Source of the DNA: Aerococcus viridans
Lineage (GTDB): Bacteria > Bacillota > Bacilli > Lactobacillales > Aerococcaceae
Length of the DNA stretch: 64,000 bases
Direction of reading: 5' to 3'
NCBI RefSeq assembly: GCF_001543285.1
Contig: NZ_CP014164.1
Location: 1,736,001-1,800,000, forward strand
Every line of letters starts with the position of its first letter. Within the stretch, counting starts at the first letter, position 1. The notes under the pieces are model-generated. The model ran no database searches. It was not told the DNA's origin and saw only the letters and a program-made list of their open reading frames with translations. The translations under genes and the position numbers were made by a program. Below, in pieces: positions 36,882 through 46,597 of this stretch.

Positions 36882-37082
36882 TTATCCACAGTTTCCACAA
36901 CCATTAGACGCGAATTATCGGCATTTTTGAAAAAGTACACTCCGCCCCCATAGTTATCCCCACTATCCACACAAAGGTTCACAATTCACAAAGCTTATAT
37001 CTCAGTGTTTTAAGCGGTACCAACATCTTATACACAACCACACCATCTTATCCACATCTATGTGGATAAGATGTGGGGATAA
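36882..37082. other. cluster of DnaA boxes
   Basis: Perfect TTATNCACA boxes: 36882-36890, 37028-37036, 37048-37056 (plus) and 37061-37069 (minus). One-mismatch boxes: 36954-36962, 36963-36971, 37074-37082. Two boxes form a perfect 14-bp-arm palindrome (37044-37073). Seven sites in 200 bp of non-coding DNA is far above chance. An AT-rich stretch follows at 37190-37240. It may be an origin part or a DnaA-titrating/reactivating locus; no dnaA or dnaN is in the window, and genes on both sides run mainly minus. Confidence 0.75.
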
Positions 37083-37155
37083 GTGGACAAGTCTCTAGGT
37101 TTTCTATCCCTCGATAAATCAAATGATACTTTCCACTTGATACAAGTTATACCAT

Positions 37156-37193
37156 CGAAAAAGCTCAACCGATATTAACTGACGGTTGAGCTT
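37156..37193 (-). terminator. htrA terminator
   Basis: Minus-strand AAGCTCAACC / GGTTGAGCTT stem then T-run. Confidence 0.8.
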
Positions 37194-37240
37194 CATTTAT
37201 ATTATTTAATAATTCTGTGTAATTGAACAGAATTTCTTCT

Positions 37241-38599
37241 TTATTGGGTTGCGGAACTGTTGTTTTGTGGTTGCAATTGTACTGTCGTTGTTTGTAATTC
37301 ACCATTACGGTAGAAAGATACTTCCACACTTGCATCAGATTCTTGTTGGTATAAGATTTGACGCAATGACGCTGAGTCAGTCACTGCTTCACCAGCAAAT
37401 TCTACAACAACATCATCCGCTTGTAAGCCTGCAGCTTCAGCACCTGAACCAGCCACAACTTCTGCGATGTAGACACCACCTTCAACATCATCCGGTAATT
37501 GTAAGTTTTGTGATTGATAATCTAATGACACTCGGTTAAGGTCAACCATAGATACACCTAATTCCGGACGGACAATTTCGCCATTGGCTTCCAGTTCACC
37601 AATGATTGTTTGCACCTCACCTGCTGGAATAGCAAAGCCCATACCTTCTACTTGGTCACTTGATACCTTCATCGAGTTGATCCCAATCACTTGTCCAGCA
37701 GCATTTAATAAAGCACCACCAGAGTTACCAGGGTTAATCGCCGCATCTGTTTGGATAACATTAGCCACCCAGTCAGATGTGCCATCACCGTTAATATCAA
37801 CAGGTACCGAACGGTCTAAACCAGAGATAATCCCTTGCGTTACAGTTGTCGCATACTCAGAACCTAAAGGTGAACCAATTGCAATCGCAGGTTCCCCTAC
37901 TTTCAAGCTATCAGAATCCCCAAATTCAGCAACTGTTGTCACAACATCTGAAGAAATCTCCAATACCGCTAAGTCAGTCCATGGATCAGAACCAACCACT
38001 TCAGCCTCAACTTGGGTACCGTCAGCCATAATAATATTAATCGCATCTGCCCCGTCAATTACGTGATTGTTAGTGACAACATAAGCAGTGTCCCCGTCAA
38101 CCTTGTAGATGACACCTGAACCCTCAGAAGAAGTTTCTAATTCTGAAGACTCTGTTGTAGTTTCTCCTTGAGTTGGTGAAGTAAATCCGAATAAATCATA
38201 CGTTGACACAGACTCTGTCATGTTCACAACAGAAACAACTGCATCTTGTACGTTAGCTACTGTTTCAGAAACATCCGTAGTCACATCAAGTGAAGTCGAT
38301 TGGACTGAAGAAGCTGCATTAGCTGCTTGCGCACTAGAAACTGCCTCATCTACAATCGATTGCACTTCTTCTGTTGAAATCTGATCATCTGTATCATTGG
38401 CAGTCGTCACAGCATAGCCCACACCAGAAATTAACACAGCAGCAACTGCACCACCAATTAAGCCTGATTGTAAGGCGGTCAATTTACGTTCTTTCTTTTC
38501 AGGTCTATGTGGTTCATTTGGGTTTTTAATTGGTTCATCATTTTGGTTATCCACTGATGACTGGTCATTTAAATTATTTGGATTATTTGACTGAGACAT
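37241..38599 (-). CDS. htrA: HtrA/DegP-like serine protease
   Basis: 452 aa: cytosolic charged N-terminus, one TM anchor (ALQSGLIGGAVAAVLISGVG, about 43-62), a Ser-rich linker, trypsin-like domain with His (VVTNNHVIDGA), Asp (DPWTDLAVLEI), Ser (NPGNSGGALLN), and one PDZ domain (GVYIAEVVAGSGAEAAGLQ). An extracytoplasmic quality-control protease for misfolded surface and secreted proteins. Its position after the wal cluster and near rlmH is conserved in Firmicutes. Likely transcribed separately: a 111-bp gap separates it from yycJ. Confidence 0.95.
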   Translation of the reverse strand: MSQSNNPNNLNDQSSVDNQNDEPIKNPNEPHRPEKKERKLTALQSGLIGGAVAAVLISGVGYAVTTANDTDDQISTEEVQSIVDEAVSSAQAANAASSVQSTSLDVTTDVSETVANVQDAVVSVVNMTESVSTYDLFGFTSPTQGETTTESSELETSSEGSGVIYKVDGDTAYVVTNNHVIDGADAINIIMADGTQVEAEVVGSDPWTDLAVLEISSDVVTTVAEFGDSDSLKVGEPAIAIGSPLGSEYATTVTQGIISGLDRSVPVDINGDGTSDWVANVIQTDAAINPGNSGGALLNAAGQVIGINSMKVSSDQVEGMGFAIPAGEVQTIIGELEANGEIVRPELGVSMVDLNRVSLDYQSQNLQLPDDVEGGVYIAEVVAGSGAEAAGLQADDVVVEFAGEAVTDSASLRQILYQQESDASVEVSFYRNGELQTTTVQLQPQNNSSATQ

Positions 38600-38710
38600 T
38601 TGCTCATCTCCCTCGATTTTTATTTTAGGCGCTTAACGCTTTGATTATAGTAGGTATATTTGAATTGTTTATGACTTTTTACAGGCGATTCTATAAATAT
38701 TTATAAAAAT

Positions 38711-39526
38711 TTATAAGGTAAACAAGCTTGTTGGCTTGTCTGGATTGGTATCATATACTTCAAATTGCTCATGAACACCAAGATCAGCCTGAAGCATTGC
38801 GGATACGCAAGTTTGGTGGGCAATGGTTTTCATGTTATTCTCTTTAGATAAATGGCCTAGATAGATACGTTTCGTTCTATCCCCAATCATATCAATCATG
38901 GCTTGAGCACCGGCATCGTTTGATAAATGGCCCTCATCGCCAAGGATACGTTGTTTTAAAGACCATGGATAAGCACCCATCCGCAACATATCCAAATCAT
39001 GGTTGGACTCGATTAAATAACTATCTGAATTCTTCAATAAGCCAATTAACCGGTCACTCACATAACCTGTATCCGTTAGAATGGTAAACTGTCGGTCATC
39101 CTTTTGAAAGGCATAAAACTGCGGTTCAGCAGCGTCATGGCTCACACCATAGGACACAATATCCACATCGCCTAAAGTTAGTATATCACCTTGCTCCATG
39201 ACATGCTGTTTTTCTACTGGGATAACCCCAACCTTACTCCCAATTGCTTGCCAGGTCGCCTCATTAGCATAGACATTTAAATCATACTTACGCGCCAAAA
39301 CACCCATCCCCTTAATATGGTCTGAATGTTCATGCGTAATAAATAAACTATCAATCTCATTGATATCACGATTAATGCCGGCTAACAATTCTTTCATTTT
39401 TTTCCCGCTAAATCCTGCGTCCACTAAAATTTTCCGCTTAGGGGTTTCAATATAAGTAGCGTTTCCGCTAGAGCTACTGCCGAGCATGGAAACACGCATT
39501 GTAAAATCATTTTGTGCAGTCTCCAT
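38711..39526 (-). CDS. yycJ: YycJ/WalJ metallo-beta-lactamase fold exonuclease-like protein
   Basis: 271-aa MBL-fold protein with MLGSSSSGNATYIE at the N-terminus, metal motif THEHSDHIKG and LIESNHDLDMLR, IYLGHLSKENN further on: the WalJ/YycJ signature. Relatives have 5'-3' DNA exonuclease activity and are linked genetically to WalRK. ATG after GAAGGAGG. Last gene of the wal cluster here, but separated from yycI by an unusual DUF2207 gene. Confidence 0.92.
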   Translation of the reverse strand: METAQNDFTMRVSMLGSSSSGNATYIETPKRKILVDAGFSGKKMKELLAGINRDINEIDSLFITHEHSDHIKGMGVLARKYDLNVYANEATWQAIGSKVGVIPVEKQHVMEQGDILTLGDVDIVSYGVSHDAAEPQFYAFQKDDRQFTILTDTGYVSDRLIGLLKNSDSYLIESNHDLDMLRMGAYPWSLKQRILGDEGHLSNDAGAQAMIDMIGDRTKRIYLGHLSKENNMKTIAHQTCVSAMLQADLGVHEQFEVYDTNPDKPTSLFTL

Positions 39527-39591
39527 GATTGCCTCCTTCTAGATCTAAATACTGTTGTTTTTTCATTTATTATTCTTTATCTTATTACAGT

Positions 39592-41370
39592 CTATTCAGC
39601 GACGTCATCATCCGAAACTTCCTCAGCCCGTGGTTGCCACTTCAATTTCTCTAACTGCAAATGGTCAATTGCTTGTGCCGAACCCATCAAAGGTAACTGG
39701 ACAACCTGCGCCTCTTGGTCCAGCGCCTTAGCAACCTTCACATTCGACCCCGCAACCCAAGCATATAAATATTGATGGTCCAACCACTCTGCCGATTGAC
39801 GGCCCCAAGCATCCGGATTCATTAACTGGCTGCCGATGCCCTTCAAATAGCCCTGCCACAACTTGAATAAGGATACCCCTTTTTCACTCCGCATTGGTAA
39901 GACATTTTTTTGTAAAAGGGCAACCAAAGCCACGCTGACAACCAGCAATAACGAAGCCCATACATTTAAAGCTTGCAGCTGCAATTGCCAGTAAATCACG
40001 AAACCTGTTCCAAATAACCATGCTACCATATAAAGGGTTAGAATAGCCATGTAAACTTGATTCATTTTACTATAAACACCGTCTTTGGTTAAGGGTTGTT
40101 TAGCTACTTGATTAATCTTACGGACTAATTTCCGGCCAAATCGTGACATCATCGTTACCTTGCCCGTATTGTTAAAAACTAAGTCATTTAAAGACACCAC
40201 ATCACGACTGGTTTGGGTATTTTCTTGAAGCCTCGTTAATAATAATTGACCTGCTGGATTATTGACTTCCTGTTTCAATGTTGATACTTGAATATCAGTT
40301 AATTGGCCACGTTTATTAACTTCAAAATGGGCCGCCAAAACTTTTGCTTGAATCATCTCTAAGACTAACAAGACAATCTTTTGATGGTCCGAATACCCTT
40401 TACCCATTAACCGAGCTACAGTTTGTGGACCGTAAGCATTGGGTTGACTCTCCACAAAGCCTTTCTTATTCGGCACCGCAATCACAATTTGGCGCTTCTT
40501 CATATATAGATAAATGGTATAAGCAAAAATTAAGACAAATAAAGTCCCCGCCACAGACCAGATTTTCATGGTTTGGCGTCTTTGTAAATTCGTTGCTGCT
40601 TCTTGGCTAGCCTGCATACTTTCAATAGTAGATTGGCCTTCAGAGTCTGCCCCCACCTTTTGGTTATCAGGTAGAATGGACACCGGCATGTACATTTGAA
40701 GGGCCACGCTTTCATCAGCTTTTAAGTTATCTACTGTGATTGTAAATGATTTTCTATCGTCAGCCCATTGCAAGTCCGTTTTGCCAGGACCTGAAATGAT
40801 TAAATCAGATTGGTCTTTCGGCACGGCTTGCGGGAATGTGATAGTTAAAGTGGCTTGATCGACGTCATAGGGTAATGCTAGAAAGCTACTCTTTAAAATC
40901 GTCCACTCAGAATAATTGGTCCAAGCATCTGAAATCGTCGCTGAAACCTGGGTAATATGTGGTGCATTCGTCACCGTATTGTAGATGGTGATATCCGCCA
41001 CTTGATCATCGGCAGTAGAAACCGTAAAAGTCCCCACTTCATTTGAATCACTCTCAACAAAAGTGAAATAAGAATCCGCCGACACACTCTTCATATCCAC
41101 GCCAAGATTGGCCAACTTGCTCATATCCGTTAGGGCAATCCGGTGGTTAAATTCTTCAACCGTCCCCTTCACGTCAAAGCTAATCGTCTCCTCTTGCTGC
41201 ATGGTCCCATCGGCCTGCACATTCACAGTCGCCGTGTAATCACTCACCGAAGCCACCGCCTGCACGGCTGTCTGGTATCCCGTCAAAAAGAATAATGCGA
41301 TTAAGCTGACTGCAATAATCGTCAACTTGTGCCAGTAGTTACTGACTTTTTCTTGATAATTTTGAAACAT
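39592..41370 (-). CDS. DUF2207 membrane protein embedded in the wal operon
   Basis: 592 aa. Signal/TM segment (LTIIAVSLIALFFLTGYQTA), extracellular DUF2207 beta-rich domain (about 35-230; VSDYTATVNVQADGTMQQEE), TM (WSVAGTLFVLIFAYTIYLYM), cytosolic region, two further TM helices (about 455-505) and an acidic tail. DUF2207 proteins are of unknown function. Start: ATG 41368-41370 after AAAGAGGACG. It lies 18 bp downstream of yycI, so it is probably translated from the walRK transcript. The usual Firmicutes order places yycJ directly after yycI. Confidence 0.8.
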   Translation of the reverse strand: MFQNYQEKVSNYWHKLTIIAVSLIALFFLTGYQTAVQAVASVSDYTATVNVQADGTMQQEETISFDVKGTVEEFNHRIALTDMSKLANLGVDMKSVSADSYFTFVESDSNEVGTFTVSTADDQVADITIYNTVTNAPHITQVSATISDAWTNYSEWTILKSSFLALPYDVDQATLTITFPQAVPKDQSDLIISGPGKTDLQWADDRKSFTITVDNLKADESVALQMYMPVSILPDNQKVGADSEGQSTIESMQASQEAATNLQRRQTMKIWSVAGTLFVLIFAYTIYLYMKKRQIVIAVPNKKGFVESQPNAYGPQTVARLMGKGYSDHQKIVLLVLEMIQAKVLAAHFEVNKRGQLTDIQVSTLKQEVNNPAGQLLLTRLQENTQTSRDVVSLNDLVFNNTGKVTMMSRFGRKLVRKINQVAKQPLTKDGVYSKMNQVYMAILTLYMVAWLFGTGFVIYWQLQLQALNVWASLLLVVSVALVALLQKNVLPMRSEKGVSLFKLWQGYLKGIGSQLMNPDAWGRQSAEWLDHQYLYAWVAGSNVKVAKALDQEAQVVQLPLMGSAQAIDHLQLEKLKWQPRAEEVSDDDVAE

Positions 41371-41388
41371 GAATCGTCCTCTTTCCAA

Positions 41389-42210
41389 TTATTGGGTCAT
41401 AATTGCCCCATAGATACCATCTACAAATACACGCTGCGTCGTCCCTTCATTCGTGCGAATCAATAGGGTCCACACTGGATGGTAAAGGGTCATTTCATCA
41501 AGCACTAGGGTCACGCGGTATGATAAGAATGAACGCACAATCGTTGATTCGTCTGGAATACTGTTGTTTAAATAGGCATTTTCAAGGGCCTGTTGTTCAC
41601 TAATGACCGTCCGTTCCTCGCCTTGAGTCGCAGTACCACCAGCAATCGTCTGGTCATAGGCGTAGATTGCAAAATCATCATTCACCTTAAACACAATTTC
41701 TCCAGTTCCATCCGCAATCACTGCACCCGATGCCGTCTCTTGCATATAAGTCACCCTACCTGCATTCTTATCATAGCTAATAAACCGGTATTGGTTTCCT
41801 TGATAAATTTCACTATTAATAAATTGATTCAAGCTGGCTAAGGCAGAATCAGAAAGTTCCCCTGCTGGTGTTTCACCAGTCACCCCTTCCAGTTGAATGG
41901 GGGTATTAATCTGTCCTAAGATTTGATTACCGTTTACTTCAACACTTTGCGTATCTTCTGTGACGGCTAACACATCTTCTTCACTTAAGGTTGTATTCAA
42001 GGCCCTAATAAAAGGAATCCGCAAGACCTCATCTGAAATCTCATCATATTGAATATCTTTGGCTTTAAATTTCGTCACAATATCCACTGACTGATTTTCA
42101 ATCGCTTGATTCGATGTCCCCACGTACTTACTCATAAAAATATTAATCAGAAATACATCTAAAATCAGGAAAGCTAGAATAAAGATGATTTCTACTTTTT
42201 TAAAATTCAT
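41389..42210 (-). CDS. yycI: WalK regulator YycI
   Basis: 273 aa, one N-terminal TM helix (KVEIIFILAFLILDVFLINIFM) and an extracellular two-lobed YycI domain (VRSFLSYRVTLVLDEMTLYHPVWTLLI). With YycH it contacts WalK in the membrane and tunes its kinase activity. ATG after GAGGAGGAGAG. It starts 2 bp after the yycH stop. Confidence 0.92.
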   Translation of the reverse strand: MNFKKVEIIFILAFLILDVFLINIFMSKYVGTSNQAIENQSVDIVTKFKAKDIQYDEISDEVLRIPFIRALNTTLSEEDVLAVTEDTQSVEVNGNQILGQINTPIQLEGVTGETPAGELSDSALASLNQFINSEIYQGNQYRFISYDKNAGRVTYMQETASGAVIADGTGEIVFKVNDDFAIYAYDQTIAGGTATQGEERTVISEQQALENAYLNNSIPDESTIVRSFLSYRVTLVLDEMTLYHPVWTLLIRTNEGTTQRVFVDGIYGAIMTQ

Positions 42211-42212
42211 CG

Positions 42213-43775
42213 TTAGCTCTCCTCCTCGTCACTATCTGATAATGGCGGGTTCAAAAATTGAGAATAATCATTTTCGGCTACATCAGAAGAAAAAGATTCC
42301 GAAATACTTTTGTCAAACTGAGTCTTCACTTCTTCCTCACTCACCTGTTGGCCTAGATTATCAAAATAAAGAGATAAATCAACAACCTCGCCAGATTCAG
42401 TATACGTAGTCTGGAGTGATGGATACTGACTCATATCAATTAAATCTTCAAGCATAAACCACTTACTACCAATTTGAATATGCCAAGACGGGATTAATGC
42501 TACTAGGCGGCTCGTTTCAGGATTCTGTACCCAACGATAGCCCAAGACCAATTCCGAAATGTCTTCGTTAGGATAACCGGCATTATTCAGTAAATCTAAA
42601 GCGTCTGCACCTGACATAACCTTATAAGATTCTGATAAATCTGTCACCTGGGTTTGAATAGTCAAAGCAGACATATAAATGTTTTGAATGGTATCACCAG
42701 ACATAACAAACTGTGCTTTTGAGACGTAATTATTCCCAAAAACCGGCAGTGAATGTACATACTTACGGTAAGTAATCATTTCACTTTCGTCGTCACCATT
42801 AGACTCTACATACAGCCATGATGTTTGGTCAGCTAAAATATCCGCCATAGCAGCAGATGTGACCTCAATTTGTTGATTTAAATTCGTTTCTTCCGCTTTC
42901 GTACTATCTTGTAACAAGACTACTTCAAAAGTTTCCATATTGATCGTTAACTGACGACCTTCTGTATAATAGCGTGAAATTTTATTCATTGAATAATCAT
43001 GGATATCTTCTGGTGTTTCAAAGAAATGATTCAAGAGGTAAGTTGTTGGTTGACGCTCTTGTAAATAAGTTAACTGGTCAATTTCTTGTGCCTCTTTTGA
43101 TACATAAGACACCCCATTGGCTAGGGTAACTGGCACAACTGGAGCCATTAAGTCTTCATATGAAGATAAATAATCATGGACCCGGGCCATTACATCATCT
43201 ACACTATCTGAAATAGTCAACGAATAGGCCGTATCAGTCACATCATTCAATAGATAGACTTCATTGGTTTCCATAACATAAATATAAGAAGTGATTGAAA
43301 TTTCCTGTAATTCTTCAGGAAGTCTAGACACATCCGCAATCAACAAGTTAATCGGTGTTTCATTGTTCAATTTATCTTCAACATAAGGTTGGGTTTGGAC
43401 GTAGTTGCGGATATTGTAGGCAGAATCTTCTTCTATTTCACTATCATAGTCGAATCCTGCAGCAACATGTTTTAGCTCTTTAATCGCTAACATATTATCG
43501 ATCGCTACGTATTCATCCGCCTCACTATGTAAAATTAAGGTCTGTGAGGCTGTAATTTCAACATCTTCAGTCGAATTTCCGTCTGTTGTTTCATTAGAAA
43601 TCGCCATATTATTCAATTCGGTAGTGGTTTCCCCATTACTTTCTTGATCAGCCTGACTAAACAAGGCACTTAAGGCACTAGGCCCATAAAGGTTACTGAC
43701 TGAAGCAGCAACCGATATAAGCGCTAGTATGGCAAGTATCGCATGAAGGATCCAATTCCATCTATCCTTCTTCAT
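42213..43775 (-). CDS. yycH: WalK regulator YycH
   Basis: 520 aa: single N-terminal TM (WNWILHAILAILALISVAAS) and a large extracellular domain characteristic of YycH (about 60-510), longer than the 450-aa staphylococcal protein, with an acidic tail (SDSDEEES). The ATG 43773-43775 lies inside the 3' end of walK (14-bp overlap), indicating translational coupling. Membrane partner of WalK and YycI. Confidence 0.9.
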   Translation of the reverse strand: MKKDRWNWILHAILAILALISVAASVSNLYGPSALSALFSQADQESNGETTTELNNMAISNETTDGNSTEDVEITASQTLILHSEADEYVAIDNMLAIKELKHVAAGFDYDSEIEEDSAYNIRNYVQTQPYVEDKLNNETPINLLIADVSRLPEELQEISITSYIYVMETNEVYLLNDVTDTAYSLTISDSVDDVMARVHDYLSSYEDLMAPVVPVTLANGVSYVSKEAQEIDQLTYLQERQPTTYLLNHFFETPEDIHDYSMNKISRYYTEGRQLTINMETFEVVLLQDSTKAEETNLNQQIEVTSAAMADILADQTSWLYVESNGDDESEMITYRKYVHSLPVFGNNYVSKAQFVMSGDTIQNIYMSALTIQTQVTDLSESYKVMSGADALDLLNNAGYPNEDISELVLGYRWVQNPETSRLVALIPSWHIQIGSKWFMLEDLIDMSQYPSLQTTYTESGEVVDLSLYFDNLGQQVSEEEVKTQFDKSISESFSSDVAENDYSQFLNPPLSDSDEEES

Positions 43776-45657
43776 CGGCCCATTCATCCTCCCCTGCCCA
43801 ATCATCACTATCAAACTCCTCAAATGGAAGTGAGATAAAGAATGTGGTTCCTTTATTTTCAATCGAATTTACCCAAATTTTCCCGTTATGCAATTCAATT
43901 TCTTCTTTTGCAATGGATAAACCTAACCCACTACCACCTTGAGCGCGTGAACGCGCCTTATCTACTCGGTAGAAACGGTCAAATAGGTGTGGAATCGATT
44001 CTTGAGGGATACCTAACCCTTGGTCTTGAATACTTAAGACCAGTTGGTTATGTGTAGACATTAAACGGACATAGATTGTCCCACCATCTGGCGAGTATTT
44101 AATGGCGTTATTCATAATATTATCGATAACTTGAATTAACTTATCTTGGTCAATTTCTACCCAGACCTCTTCTTCCATTAATTCACGTTTAATAATATAA
44201 TTTTTACCTTCATAATCTTCAGATTGCAACATCATGTTAAAACGGTCTAAGATATGGTTCACCAAGTCTTTGAAAATAATCAACTCTCGGTTAATCACCT
44301 GTTGCTTAGCGTCCATTCTAGAAAGATGTAGTAAGTCTGAAATCATCCGAATCATACGGTCAGTTTCAGTTTGAATAACATTCAAGAATTCAACCGCTAC
44401 TTTTTCATCTTTAATGGCCCCGTCAACCAATGCTTCACTGTATGAACGCACACTCGTTAGTGGTGTACGCAACTCGTGTGAAATATTTGAAACGAATTGC
44501 TTACGGTCACGTTCAATTTTTTCATGTTCCGTAATATCTGTTAATACCCAAACCAAACCGGAAATAAAGCCAGATTCTCGTTGAATAACTGAATACTCAG
44601 CGCGAATAATTGTTTCACCTTCATCATTTGCATAATTTAGTAGGATGGATTCATGTTGGTCAAATAATTCTCTGAATGAGAAACGATCAGAAAGGTCTAG
44701 GGCTTCAATAATAGATTCCCCAATCACCTCTTCTTGTGTCTTATTCAAAATATTCAATGAACGGTCATTAATAATGGTAATTTTTCCGCGTCGATCGGTG
44801 GCAATAACCCCATCCGTCATATGACGTAGGACTGAATCCAACCGCTGCCGCTCTGCTTCAGTTAGGTCTTGTGCGTCCCCGACACGAACCGATAAGTAGT
44901 TGATAGATTCTGCCAACTGCCCGATTTCATCTTCTGAATTGATATCCAAAGTAGTTGAATAGTTTCCTTCAGCAATTTGCTTGGTTTGATCGCGCATTTT
45001 TTGTAGCGGATTGATGATCTGACTAGAGATTAACACTGCTAATCCTGTCGTAAATACAAGTGAAATACCTGATGCAATCAAGAATAGAGACATAATATTT
45101 TGAATCTGACTATAGATAGTCTCTAGATTTGCAGTCACATTTAAAATACCAATCATGGCTCCTGAAGATGCCGTAGAAAAAATTGGTGTCACAAATTTTT
45201 TGATGCGAATTTCTTGATTGGAATCATAGCCTGACGTCTCACTACGAATACCTGTATATAACGTTTCTTCTATATCTTCATCCACCGTTCTTTGCCCAAT
45301 ATAGGCTTGCGAAGTGGGGTTAGAAGTAGCTAATAAGAAACCATTGCTATCGAATAATTGAATTTCTAATACACTATCATTATTAAAGCGACGCAAGATT
45401 GAATTCACCTGCGTCTCTTTTTCATCCTCATTCAAATCTTCATCTTCCATCACCGACTGAATATTATCAATGATAAAAGTGGTCTGACTCGTTACTTGGT
45501 CATCAAACGACGTTAACATTTCAGTTTCTAGTGAACGAATAAAATACGCTCCGACAATTTGGAGCGAAATTAGTAGCGTTAATATAAAAATAACAGGTAT
45601 TTTGAAATGAATAGATTTGAAAAAAGGAATCCCAGATTTCTTCCTTGTTTTTGGCAT
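43762..45657 (-). CDS. walK: sensor histidine kinase WalK
   Basis: 631 aa. Order: TM1 (IPVIFILTLLISLQIVGAYF), extracellular Cache/PAS-like domain (about 40-185), TM2 (ILNVTA...MSLFLIASGISLVF), HAMP (about 205-258), PAS (DGVIATDRRGKITIINDRSL), HisKA with phosphoacceptor His in FVSNISHELRTPLTS (about 400), HATPase_c (N-box NNAIKYS, G-boxes DQGLGIP and GGSGLGLSIAKE). It phosphorylates WalR to control wall-hydrolase genes. An acidic C-terminal tail (DSDDWAGEDEWADEEG) is notable. Nine bp after walR. Confidence 0.97.
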   Translation of the reverse strand: MPKTRKKSGIPFFKSIHFKIPVIFILTLLISLQIVGAYFIRSLETEMLTSFDDQVTSQTTFIIDNIQSVMEDEDLNEDEKETQVNSILRRFNNDSVLEIQLFDSNGFLLATSNPTSQAYIGQRTVDEDIEETLYTGIRSETSGYDSNQEIRIKKFVTPIFSTASSGAMIGILNVTANLETIYSQIQNIMSLFLIASGISLVFTTGLAVLISSQIINPLQKMRDQTKQIAEGNYSTTLDINSEDEIGQLAESINYLSVRVGDAQDLTEAERQRLDSVLRHMTDGVIATDRRGKITIINDRSLNILNKTQEEVIGESIIEALDLSDRFSFRELFDQHESILLNYANDEGETIIRAEYSVIQRESGFISGLVWVLTDITEHEKIERDRKQFVSNISHELRTPLTSVRSYSEALVDGAIKDEKVAVEFLNVIQTETDRMIRMISDLLHLSRMDAKQQVINRELIIFKDLVNHILDRFNMMLQSEDYEGKNYIIKRELMEEEVWVEIDQDKLIQVIDNIMNNAIKYSPDGGTIYVRLMSTHNQLVLSIQDQGLGIPQESIPHLFDRFYRVDKARSRAQGGSGLGLSIAKEEIELHNGKIWVNSIENKGTTFFISLPFEEFDSDDWAGEDEWADEEG

Positions 45658-45666
45658 GACTGACCT

Positions 45667-46383
45667 CTATTCTTGAGTTGGAATTTTAACGAAATAACCA
45701 ACGCCCCGTCTGGTAATTAAAATCTTAGGATGACTTGGATTTTCTTCGATTTTTTCGCGTAAACGTCTCACAGTTACATCCACTGTACGGACGTCACCAA
45801 AATAATCATAACCCCAAACCGTTTGAAGCAAGTGCTCCCTAGTCATTACTTGGTTAATGTGTTGTGAAAGATAATGTAGTAACTCAAATTCACGGTGTGT
45901 TAACTCAACATCTTCCCCATTTTTAGAAGCAATATACTCATCCTCATGGATCAATAAATCGCCAATTTCAATAATATTGTCTTTCTCCGTCACTTCGTCA
46001 GCTACTACTGGTTCAGCAACTACCGCAGTACGGCGAATATTGGCTTTTACGCGCGCCATTAACTCACGGTTTGAGAATGGTTTGGTCACGTAATCGTCCG
46101 CCCCTAATTCAAGCCCCAATACCTTATCAATTTCACTATCTTTAGCAGTTAGCATAATGATTGGCACTTGGCTATCTTTACGAATTTGACGGCAGACTTC
46201 TAGCCCATCGATTTTTGGTAACATCAAATCTAAGACCACTAGGTCGGGTTGGAATGATGCGAATTTTTCTAAAGCTTGTTGCCCATCATAGGCAGTATCT
46301 ATTTCATAACCTTCATTTTTTAAGTTGAAAGATATAATATCTGAGATTGGTTTCTCATCGTCAACAATTAATATTTTTTTCAT
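45667..46383 (-). CDS. walR: response regulator WalR
   Basis: 238-aa OmpR/PhoB-type regulator. Receiver domain with acidic pocket (LIVDDEKP), phosphoacceptor Asp in VVLDLMLP (about 53), Lys in [11 protein letters not shown]-terminal winged helix ([36 protein letters not shown]). Essential master regulator of peptidoglycan hydrolases in low-GC Gram-positives. First gene of the walR-walK-yycH-yycI operon, with a strong sigma-A promoter upstream. ATG after AAGGAGAG. Confidence 0.98.
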   Translation of the reverse strand: MKKILIVDDEKPISDIISFNLKNEGYEIDTAYDGQQALEKFASFQPDLVVLDLMLPKIDGLEVCRQIRKDSQVPIIMLTAKDSEIDKVLGLELGADDYVTKPFSNRELMARVKANIRRTAVVAEPVVADEVTEKDNIIEIGDLLIHEDEYIASKNGEDVELTHREFELLHYLSQHINQVMTREHLLQTVWGYDYFGDVRTVDVTVRRLREKIEENPSHPKILITRRGVGYFVKIPTQE

Positions 46384-46445
46384 TAATGTGCTCTCCTTGA
46401 TTGTGAATATATGATCTTGGAAAATTTGCTAGAACTTATCACCTT

Positions 46446-46474
46446 ATTTTAACACCTTTAGGTGAAAATGCCAA
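46446..46474 (-). promoter_or_regulatory. walRK operon promoter with palindromic spacer
   Basis: Minus strand -35 TTGGCA (46469-46474), exactly 17 bp, -10 TAAAAT (46446-46451). The spacer holds a 12-bp perfect palindrome CACCTTTAGGTG read on plus (46453-46464), a possible operator. Confidence 0.7.
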
Positions 46475-46535
46475 TAATGCCTACTAAAGGGCTTTCATAT
46501 CTATTGACATGTGCTTTTGATACCAAATTTTTCTA

Positions 46536-46574
46536 ATAAAAAAAGGCCGAGGGGGGTAATCATCTCGACCTTTC
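46536..46574 (-). terminator. terminator of LysM-NlpC gene
   Basis: Minus-strand AAAGGTCGAG / CTCGGCCTTT stem with T-run. Confidence 0.85.
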
Positions 46575-46597
46575 ATATTTTATATTTAAAAGATTGC

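Noticed and set aside
36882..37240. Calling the DnaA-box cluster oriC outright
   Set aside because: No dnaA/dnaN in the window and no switch of gene orientation around it; kept as a candidate only.
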